A stretch of 12,534 nucleotides of DNA from assembly GCA_039811865.1 (NCBI GenBank), contig JBDHZK010000073.1, positions 1 through 12,534 on the forward strand, read 5' to 3'. Made by a program: the position numbers and the translations under genes. Below are positions 6,955-12,534 of this stretch, piece after piece. The stretch comes from JBDHZK01 sp039811865 (GTDB taxonomy: Bacteria; Actinomycetota; Actinomycetes; Propionibacteriales; Propionibacteriaceae). The notes below the pieces were generated by a model, which searched no databases, was not told the DNA's origin, and saw nothing but the letters and a program-made list of their open reading frames with translations. The stretch's first letter is position 1. Each line of letters begins with the position of its first letter.

Positions 6955-6969
6955 CGCGCTTAGCCATCG
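6944..6969. repeat. Perfect 2 x 13-bp tandem repeat carrying two start codons
   Basis: CGCTTAGCCATCG occurs at 6944-6956 and again at 6957-6969 without mismatch. On the minus strand each copy contains ATGGCTAAGCG. The downstream copy supplies the start of the 286-residue gene. The upstream copy supplies an ATG at 6967 whose frame reads M-A-K-R-D-G and stops at TAA 6949-6947, overlapping the real start. The repeat begins at the base after the dapD stop codon, so it fills nearly the whole dapD/downstream-gene junction. Confidence 0.95.
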
Positions 6970-7908
6970 TCAGTTGGCGTGCAGCGCCGCGTTGAGTTCG
7001 ACGGCCGCACCCTTGCGCCCGGCGACTTCGACCGTGCCAGTCTGCGAATTGCGCCAGTAACGCAGCCCGGACGCCCCCGAAAGCTCGACCGCCTTGACCA
7101 CCTGGCCGTCCGGCAGCGCGACCTTCGTGCCTGCGGTCAGGTACAGGCCCGCCTCGACCACGCAGTCGTCCCCGAGCGAGATCCCCAGCCCGGATTCGGC
7201 GCCGAGCAGGCAGCGCCGCCCAACGCTGATCAGTTCCTTGCCGCCCCCGGAAAGGGTGCCCATGATCGAGGCGCCGCCGCCGACGTCCGTGCCGTCGCCG
7301 ATCACCACTCCGGCCGAGATCCGGCCTTCGACCATGGACGTCCCGAGGGTGCCGGCGTTGAAGTTCACGAAGCCCTCGTGCATCACCGTGGTGCCACTGG
7401 CCAGATACGCGCCCAGCCGGACGCGGTCGGCGTCGGCCACCCGCACGCCCGAGGGGACGACGTAGTCGACCATCCGCGGGAACTTGTCCACCCCGAAGAC
7501 GGTCAAGTGGCCATGCGCGCTGCGCAGCCCCAAGCGGATCGTCTCGAAGTCGTCCACGCAGCAAGGTCCGGCGGACGTCCACACCACGTTGGGCAGGACG
7601 CCGAAGATGCCGTCCAGATTGAGCGTGTGGGGCTGGACGAGGCGGTGGCTGAGCAGGTGCAGGCGCAGGTAGGCGTCGCTGGCGTCGGCGGGAGGAGCGT
7701 CCAGGTCGATCTCGACGAGCACCGGGCGGAGGCTGACGCGACGCAGATCGTCGTGCCGGACGAGCTGCCGCAGCGCTCCGGGGCTGGCTCCCTCGTCCGG
7801 CTCGCCCAGGGCGGGGGAGGGGAACCAGGTGTCGAGCACCGTGCCGCCTTCGTGCACGCTGGCCAACCCCCAGCCCCAGGCCCGGCGGGTGGTGTTCGAC
7901 GAGGACAT
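6970..7908 (-). CDS. dapD: Tetrahydrodipicolinate N-succinyltransferase, actinobacterial type
   Basis: This 312-residue enzyme is expected to be a cytoplasmic trimer. It transfers succinyl from succinyl-CoA to 2,3,4,5-tetrahydrodipicolinate, committing the pathway to the succinylase route of DAP/lysine synthesis. The N-terminal half (WGWGLASV, TVLDTWFPSP, SLRPVLVEIDLD, LHLLSHRLVQPHTLNLDGIF) matches the long actinobacterial DapD class rather than the shorter E. coli type. From about residue 165 the sequence becomes hexapeptide repeats of a left-handed beta-helix (VRLGAYLASGTTVMHEGFVN, then GTSMVEGRISAGVVIGDGTD and GDDCVVEAGLYLTAGT). AGGAG ends 7 nt before the ATG and supports this start. The gene is divergent from dapE across 120 nt and is followed at 15 nt by the lysozyme-like gene. 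All conserved blocks are present, and the gene appears intact. Confidence 0.95.
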   Translation of the reverse strand: MSSSNTTRRAWGWGLASVHEGGTVLDTWFPSPALGEPDEGASPGALRQLVRHDDLRRVSLRPVLVEIDLDAPPADASDAYLRLHLLSHRLVQPHTLNLDGIFGVLPNVVWTSAGPCCVDDFETIRLGLRSAHGHLTVFGVDKFPRMVDYVVPSGVRVADADRVRLGAYLASGTTVMHEGFVNFNAGTLGTSMVEGRISAGVVIGDGTDVGGGASIMGTLSGGGKELISVGRRCLLGAESGLGISLGDDCVVEAGLYLTAGTKVALPDGQVVKAVELSGASGLRYWRNSQTGTVEVAGRKGAAVELNAALHAN

Positions 7909-7915
7909 AGAGCGG

Positions 7916-7950
7916 CTCCTGGCTCGGCGGCTACGGCTTGGAAAACCCTA
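7916..7950 (-). promoter_or_regulatory. dapD leader: candidate -10 (TAGGGT) and Shine-Dalgarno (AGGAG)
   Basis: Read on the minus strand, TAGGGT at 7950-7945 fits TANNNT and would give a start site near 7938 with a leader of about 30 nt. AGGAG at 7920-7916 lies 7 nt before the dapD ATG and is a good ribosome site. No clear -35 is seen at the usual spacing. The ribosome site is more certain than the promoter. Confidence 0.45.
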
Positions 7951-7993
7951 CCTGCCAGATCCGACCGGCAGCCGCGCAGACCTCGCCCCCGGA

Positions 7994-8021
7994 TTGTTGC
8001 TCCCAGCCGGATCGATAGTGT
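7994..8021 (+). promoter_or_regulatory. dapE promoter, probably leaderless
   Basis: TTGTTG (7994-7999) and TAGTGT (8016-8021) are separated by 16 nt and resemble housekeeping -35 and -10 boxes. The dapE ATG begins 7 nt after the -10, exactly where the transcription start is expected, and no Shine-Dalgarno sequence is present. This is the usual pattern of a leaderless actinobacterial gene. Confidence 0.6.
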
Positions 8022-8028
8022 GGCGCCC

Positions 8029-9096
8029 ATGACCCTGGATCCGAACGCCGACCTCGTCGACTTGCTGCAAACCATCACCGATATCGAATCGGTGAGCGAC
8101 GACGAGGGTCCGCTGGCGGACGAGATCGAGGCATTGCTTCGGGGATACTCGCACCTCACGGTCACTCGTAACGGGGACGCCGTGGTCGCGCAGACCAACC
8201 TCGGACGTCCCGAGCGGGTGGTGATCGCCGGCCACATCGACACGGTTCCGATTGCGCGCAACCTGCCGTCCTGGGTCACCGGCTCCGGCGACGACCGGCT
8301 GGTGTACGGGCGTGGGACCTGCGATCAGAAGGGCGGAATCGCCGTCCAGGTGGCGCTGGCCCCCAGGCTGGTCGAGCCGAATCGCGACATCACCTGGGTG
8401 TTCTACGACCACGAGGAGGTCGATTCGGCCAAGAACGGACTCGGCCGCCTCGCCCGGTTGCATCCCGAGCTGTTGGAGGGCGTGTTCGCGGTGCTGACCG
8501 AGCCGTCCAACGCGATCGTCGAGGGCGGGTGTCAAGGGACGATGCGCGTGAGCGTGCGCACCCGCGGAAAAGCGTCGCACTCGGCGCGGCCGTGGCTTGG
8601 TGACAACGCCATCCACAAGGCAGGCGAGATTCTGGATCGCCTCAGCGCCTACGAGCCGCGCCGCCCGGTCGTCGAGGGCCTGCAGTATCACGAGGCGCTC
8701 AACGCCGTCCGGATGAAGGCCGGCATCGCCGGCAACATCATCCCCGACCACTGCGAGATCGAGGTCAACCACCGCTTCGCCCCCGACCGGGACGCTGTCG
8801 AGGCCGAGAACTACGTCCGCGAGTTCTTCCATGGCTTCGAGGTCGACCTGCTCGATGCGATGGCCGGCGCCCGCCCGGGTCTGGACCAGCCGGCCGCCGC
8901 GGCGTTCGTCCAGGCCGTGGGCGGCACCCCCAAGCCCAAGTTCGGCTGGACGGACGTGGCCCGCTTCGCCACGCTGGGGATCCCGGCCGTCAACTTCGGC
9001 CCCGGAGACCCGGCCAAGGCGCACACCGACGACGAGTTCTGCCCCGCCAAGGACCTGTTCACCTGCCACGACGCGCTCTTGCGCTGGCTGAGCTGA
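8029..9096 (+). CDS. dapE: Succinyl-diaminopimelate desuccinylase
   Basis: This 355-residue M20-family zinc amidohydrolase cleaves N-succinyl-LL-diaminopimelate to LL-diaminopimelate and succinate, the step after DapC. Expected metal and catalytic residues are visible: H69 and D71 in AGHIDTVP, D99 in YGRGTCDQKGG (bridging ligand), E129-E130 in YDHEEV (general base and ligand), E158 in LTEPSN, and H332 in AHTDDE. The middle dimerisation domain runs from about residue 170 to 285 (KASHSARPWLGDNAIHKA, AGIAGNIIPD). The pattern is that of actinobacterial DapE throughout. The ATG is fixed by the promoter geometry and by the family N-terminus. The same frame is open for a further 1 kb upstream, antisense to dapD; I treat that as a GC artefact. 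The 55-nt gap after the stop (9097-9151) has only a short CCCGATCGGG palindrome. Confidence 0.95.
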   Translation: MTLDPNADLVDLLQTITDIESVSDDEGPLADEIEALLRGYSHLTVTRNGDAVVAQTNLGRPERVVIAGHIDTVPIARNLPSWVTGSGDDRLVYGRGTCDQKGGIAVQVALAPRLVEPNRDITWVFYDHEEVDSAKNGLGRLARLHPELLEGVFAVLTEPSNAIVEGGCQGTMRVSVRTRGKASHSARPWLGDNAIHKAGEILDRLSAYEPRRPVVEGLQYHEALNAVRMKAGIAGNIIPDHCEIEVNHRFAPDRDAVEAENYVREFFHGFEVDLLDAMAGARPGLDQPAAAAFVQAVGGTPKPKFGWTDVARFATLGIPAVNFGPGDPAKAHTDDEFCPAKDLFTCHDALLRWLS

Positions 9097-9151
9097 GTTA
9101 GCGCCCCGATCGGGCCCGGCGAGGAGACCGCGGCCGGATCGATGTGGGCGG

Positions 9152-9760
9152 CTAGTTCGTGTGCGTCGCGGGGACGAAATGTTCCGGGTGGTAGCGCTGC
9201 CCGGTAGGCAGGTCCTCGATCCCGTCGCCCGCCGGACGCCTGATGGCCCGCAACAACAAGTACAGGTCGCCCACGCACCCGGACAGGTGGACGGCCGCCG
9301 GCAGCACGAGCCACCCGCCGAACGGCGTCCACGCGATGGCGGCGCCGAGGACGACGTTCAGCACAAGGAACGGGGCCAAAGCGACTAACGCGAACTGGCC
9401 CCTGGTGAAGATGTGCCCGGGCGCAGTGCAGTAGACCACGGGGACGACCTTGGCCATCATCGCGGCACCGAACCTCGGTCGGGCGCCGTAAGGAAGCATG
9501 GCCACGCCGTGGAGAGCCTCGTGGGCGACGAGCAGCAGTGCCACGACGCCGATCATGACCAGCAGCCCGACAAGCTCGGCGGCGCCGAACGTGAACGTCA
9601 TCGATTCAACGCGCTGTGCCTGCGCCCAGAGCAACCCGAACCCGATCACGCCGGCCAGCCCCAGCACCGCGCCCGCCACGTTCATGGCGACCCCCTCCGC
9701 TGGGCTGGGGTGCCATTCGATCGGCTCGGGCAAGTTCGCGGCGTCGGGCAAATCGGTCAC
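9152..9760 (-). CDS. DUF3267-type membrane zincin (putative metalloprotease)
   Basis: This is a 202-residue integral membrane protein with about four hydrophobic segments (roughly residues 27-46, 61-80, 121-145 and 148-168). It has an HExxH zinc motif at H80-E81-A-L-H84 (VAHEALHG) at the end of the second segment. A later HLSGCVGDLY block (H158, C162, D165) could supply the third ligand. This layout matches the DUF3267 putative zincin peptidase family; substrate and proteolysis are undemonstrated from sequence. The GTG at 9760 lies 6 nt after the lysX stop, with GAGGA overlapping that stop at a short 3-nt spacing. A second in-frame ATG at 9685 has a much stronger GGAGGGGG 5 nt upstream and would give 177 residues. 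I keep the longer form because the family usually has a short charged N-terminus starting near LPEP. The order implies co-transcription with lysX. Confidence 0.82.
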   Translation of the reverse strand: MTDLPDAANLPEPIEWHPSPAEGVAMNVAGAVLGLAGVIGFGLLWAQAQRVESMTFTFGAAELVGLLVMIGVVALLLVAHEALHGVAMLPYGARPRFGAAMMAKVVPVVYCTAPGHIFTRGQFALVALAPFLVLNVVLGAAIAWTPFGGWLVLPAAVHLSGCVGDLYLLLRAIRRPAGDGIEDLPTGQRYHPEHFVPATHTN

Positions 9761-9766
9761 GGATCC

Positions 9767-12534
9767 TCACTTGGCCGGCAACGGGCGGGCGAACGGAAAA
9801 GTCAACACATCGCGGATGTTGCTCGCGGTGATCAGCATGGCCACCCGATCCACCCCAAGGCCAAGCCCGCCTGCCGGGGGCATGCCGGTCTCGAGCGCGC
9901 GCAGGAAGTCCTCGTCCACCTCCATCGCCTCGGCGTCACCGGCGGCAGCCTTCAGCGACTGCTCGGTGAGGCGCCGGCGTTGGTCGATCGGATCGGTCAG
10001 TTCGGTGTAGGCGGTTCCGATCTCCATCGCGTTCGCGACCAGGTCCCACCGTTCGGCCAGCCCGGGAAGGCTTCGGTGCGCCCGTGCCAGCGGGGACGTC
10101 TCCACCGGAAAGTCGGTGTAGAAGGTGGGGACCACTGTGGCTGGTTCAACCAGCTCGCCGTAAAGCTCTTCGATCAGTGCGCCCGCGCCCATTTCCGCTC
10201 GCACGTGGACGCCGTTGGCGTCGGCGAGGCGCCTAAGGTCGTCCAGGTCCGTGGCCAGGTCGACCGGCCGTCCCAACGCCTCCGACACCGCGGCCAGCAC
10301 GGGGACGACGGGCCAGTCGCCGCCGATGTCGACCAGTGCGCCGTCCGGGCCGATTGGCAGCGCCGGACGTCCGTGGACGGCGGTCGCCGCCGCCTGCACC
10401 AGCCGCTGCGTGAGCAGGCGCATCGTGTTGTAGTCGCCGTATGGGCGGTAGGCCTCCAGTGAGGTGAACTCCGGGTTGTGCGTGGCGTCGGCGCCTTCGT
10501 TGCGGAAGCTGCGTCCGATCTCGAAGAGCGGGCCCAGGCCGCCCACCAACAGGCGCTTCAGGTAGAGCTCCGGGGCGATCCGCAGGGTCAGGTCCGCGTT
10601 GTAGGCATTGATGTGGGTCTGGAACGGACGCGCGCTGGCTCCGCCGTGGACGGCGTGCAGCATCGGGGTTTCGACCTCGGTGAAGCCCTGACCGACCAGG
10701 ACGTCCCGCAGAGCCCGGACGACTCGGCCTCGGTCGCGCAGCAGCCGCACCTGATCCGGGTGCACGATCAGGTCCGTGGAACGCTGGCGAAGGCGCAACT
10801 CCGGGTCGTTGAAGCCGGTGAACGGGACGGGGTGCAACGACTTCGCGGCCATGGTCCAGTCGTCGACCAGCAGGCTGCGCGTACCCGAGCGGGACGTCCC
10901 CGGCTGCCCTCTCAGCACAACCAGGTCGCCGATGTCGAGTTGGCGGTCGGCGCAGCGCACCTGGTCGCGGCCAAGCCGCTGCGCCTCGATGATCGCCTGC
11001 AGCTTCGTCCCGCCTTCGGTCACGTCCGCGAAGACAATGCCGCCGTGGTCGCGCACGCGCTCGACGCGTCCGGTGATCAGCAACTCCGGTGCCGCCCAGG
11101 AGGCGTCCCCGAGCGCCGAGACAGCGGTCGGTTCGCCGGCGGCAGGTGGGTACGGCTCTCGGCCGGCGGCGCGCAACTGCGCCAGTCGAGCAATCCGCAC
11201 TCGGGTTTGCTGCGTACGGACGGGACCCATCCGGTCCAGGTCAGGGGGCAGCGGCGCTTCGAGTGCGCGCACCTGCTCGAGCTCGGCCGCGTTCAGGCCG
11301 GGGACGATCGAGCGCCGCCGGAACGGCAGGCCGCCGGGCAGGAATCCCTCGGCCATGCCCGCCGCGATCGCGATTCGCGGCAGGGTCAACTGGCTGTCGA
11401 AACACAGGTAGCGCGGCGCCCAGGCAGGCCCGTACTGCTGGCTGGAACGGTAGAGCCGCTCCAGTTGCCAGAGCCGGTCGAGGCGGCCGAGGACGGAGTA
11501 GTTCAACCGAGTCGCCGGGCCGGCACCGAGCCGGTCCGCGTCGGCGTACACCGAGCGGAACATGCAGAAGTTCAGCGAGACCTGGTTCAAACCGAGCTCT
11601 GGGCCTGCCTCCATCAGTCCCGCCACCATGGCTTGGGTCGTTCCGTTGGGCGCGTCCGGCGAGCGCCGCATCACGTCCAGCGATGCCCCGCGCCGGCCCC
11701 AGGGGACGAAACTCAGCAGGCCGACCAGCCGACCCTCGACCTTCGCGGTCACGATCAGGGTGCGGTTGTCGGCGGGGTCGCCGAGTCGATTCAACGCCAT
11801 GGAAAAGCCACGTTCGGTGCGGCCGTGCCGCCAGTCGTCCGCCGCTTGCACGAGTTGGGCCAACTCGGCTTCCCCCACCTCGGCCTGGCGCCGGACCTCG
11901 ACCGTGACCCCAGCCCTACGGGCTCGTTGGACGGCCTGCCGCAGCTCGTGTCGGGAAGGCCCGGCCAGCGCGAAGCCGTCGGCGTCCAGGATCGCCTCGT
12001 CGCCGAAGGGGACGACACCCATCCCGGCCGCGACGTAGGCGCGGGCCCCCGCCTCACTGGTGGACAGGGCGGCCGGGAGCCATCCGTAGTAACGGGCTCG
12101 GTCCTTCCATCTCGCGATCGCATCCGGCCAGGATTCGCGGTCGCCCACGGGGTCGCCGGCGGCCAGGCAGACCCCGTAGACGACGCGGTAGGTCACCGCC
12201 GCCCGGCCGTCGGCGGAGAAGATGGTCGACCGGTCGCGCCTAGTGGAGAAGTAGGCCAGCGAATCGTTGGCTCCGGACTCGGCCAGGAGTTCACGTAGCC
12301 GCACCTCCTTCTCCCCGGTCCACCCGTCCGGTTCGCGCCCGGGGCGGAGGAACGCCAAGACGGCCGCGATCAGGGTCGCGCCGATCAGCAGCGAGGTGAC
12401 CTGGGGAATCCAAAGCGGGACGCCGACCAGCGCCGCCCTGGTGGCCGGGCTGGTGAGCCCGACGCTGCGCTTGAGGACGGCGAACAGTTGGCGTAAATGG
12501 TCGGTGCCGACCGGGTTCAGCGTTCGATGCAGGG
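9767..12534 (-). CDS. lysX: Bifunctional lysyl-phosphatidylglycerol synthase/lysyl-tRNA synthetase LysX (5' end outside window)
   Basis: At least 921 residues are visible and the frame is open to the right edge; the N-terminal membrane part is cut off. From the edge: one hydrophobic helix (about 12421-12347, WIPQVTSLLIGATLIAAVLA), presumably the last of several. Next comes the DUF2156-type aminoacyl-lipid synthase domain (about 12300-11350; RTERGFSMALNRLGDP, SLNFCMFRSVYADADRLG, WAPRYLCFDSQ). Then a class II LysRS with an OB-fold anticodon domain (about 11080-10840), HGGASARPFQTH, motif 2 FRNEGADATHNPEFTSLEAY, and motif 3 GLGLGVDRVAMLITASNIRD near the C-terminus. The synthetase charges tRNA with lysine and the lipid domain transfers lysine to phosphatidylglycerol at the membrane. 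This lowers surface charge and is linked in mycobacteria to tolerance of cationic peptides. The synthetase motifs look intact. A DUF3267 gene follows 6 nt downstream. Confidence 0.95.
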   Translation of the reverse strand, partial: LHRTLNPVGTDHLRQLFAVLKRSVGLTSPATRAALVGVPLWIPQVTSLLIGATLIAAVLAFLRPGREPDGWTGEKEVRLRELLAESGANDSLAYFSTRRDRSTIFSADGRAAVTYRVVYGVCLAAGDPVGDRESWPDAIARWKDRARYYGWLPAALSTSEAGARAYVAAGMGVVPFGDEAILDADGFALAGPSRHELRQAVQRARRAGVTVEVRRQAEVGEAELAQLVQAADDWRHGRTERGFSMALNRLGDPADNRTLIVTAKVEGRLVGLLSFVPWGRRGASLDVMRRSPDAPNGTTQAMVAGLMEAGPELGLNQVSLNFCMFRSVYADADRLGAGPATRLNYSVLGRLDRLWQLERLYRSSQQYGPAWAPRYLCFDSQLTLPRIAIAAGMAEGFLPGGLPFRRRSIVPGLNAAELEQVRALEAPLPPDLDRMGPVRTQQTRVRIARLAQLRAAGREPYPPAAGEPTAVSALGDASWAAPELLITGRVERVRDHGGIVFADVTEGGTKLQAIIEAQRLGRDQVRCADRQLDIGDLVVLRGQPGTSRSGTRSLLVDDWTMAAKSLHPVPFTGFNDPELRLRQRSTDLIVHPDQVRLLRDRGRVVRALRDVLVGQGFTEVETPMLHAVHGGASARPFQTHINAYNADLTLRIAPELYLKRLLVGGLGPLFEIGRSFRNEGADATHNPEFTSLEAYRPYGDYNTMRLLTQRLVQAAATAVHGRPALPIGPDGALVDIGGDWPVVPVLAAVSEALGRPVDLATDLDDLRRLADANGVHVRAEMGAGALIEELYGELVEPATVVPTFYTDFPVETSPLARAHRSLPGLAERWDLVANAMEIGTAYTELTDPIDQRRRLTEQSLKAAAGDAEAMEVDEDFLRALETGMPPAGGLGLGVDRVAMLITASNIRDVLTFPFARPLPAK

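Noticed and set aside
6979..8028. The dapE frame stays open for about 350 codons upstream, antisense to all of dapD, suggesting a 705-residue protein.
   Set aside because: The translated stretch is low-complexity Arg/Gly/Pro/Val sequence typical of GC-rich shadow frames, dapD is clearly real on the other strand, and dapE has its own promoter and family N-terminus at 8029.
9103..9115. Palindrome CCCGATCGGG between convergent dapE and the zincin gene as a terminator.
   Set aside because: The stem would be only 3 bp around a 4-nt loop with no T-tract; too weak to call.
10478..12298. Open frame of 606 codons antisense to lysX.
   Set aside because: It lies wholly opposite conserved LysX domains, has no family features and no ribosome site context; it is a codon-usage shadow.
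1..12534. Mobile island, phage, CRISPR or defence system.
   Set aside because: No integrase, transposase, repeat-spacer array, toxin-antitoxin pair or shift in base composition is apparent; gene content and packing look like conserved core chromosome.

Overview
The window is GC-rich, densely coded bacterial chromosome. It looks like a high-GC Gram-positive (Actinomycetota) genome. The markers are an actinobacterial 7Fe ferredoxin followed by DapC, the long beta-helical DapD type, a SerB2-like phosphoserine phosphatase, and a bifunctional LysX (lysyl-phosphatidylglycerol synthase fused to lysyl-tRNA synthetase). GTG starts are frequent, and one promoter looks leaderless. I cannot name the genus. 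No mobile element, phage gene, CRISPR array, tRNA or rRNA is visible.

Layout. (1) 2-1333 (+) is the 3' part of a VanW-domain envelope protein, cut by the window edge. (2) 1516-2661 (+) is an MGDG-synthase/MurG-type glycosyltransferase. (3) 2698-3897 (+) is serB. (4) 3982-4566 (-) is a short protein that looks like a cut-down GNAT acetyltransferase. It is divergent from (5) fdxA, 4594-4914 (+), which overlaps (6) dapC, 4911-6014 (+), by 4 nt. (7) 6094-6954 (-) is a membrane-anchored protein with a lysozyme-like motif, directly downstream of (8) dapD, 6970-7908 (-). (9) dapE, 8029-9096 (+), is divergent from dapD. (10) 9152-9760 (-) is a DUF3267-type membrane zincin, 6 nt downstream of (11) lysX, 9767 to the right edge (-), whose 5' end is outside the window. 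Every gap between genes is under 200 bases.

How it fits together. dapD, dapC and dapE encode three consecutive steps of the succinylase route from tetrahydrodipicolinate to LL-diaminopimelate, the precursor of lysine and of DAP-type peptidoglycan. They sit within about 4.2 kb but in three transcription units: dapC reads toward dapD, and dapD and dapE are back to back. Much of the rest is also envelope-related: the VanW protein, the lipid-type glycosyltransferase, the lysozyme-like protein sharing a unit with dapD, and LysX with its membrane-protease neighbour.

I found no clear new multi-gene defence or mobile system; this is mainly conserved chromosomal housekeeping and envelope content. The points most worth a second look are the lysozyme-like protein in the dapD unit, a perfect 13-bp tandem duplication that doubles its start codon, the truncated GNAT-like protein beside fdxA, and the lysX/zincin pair.
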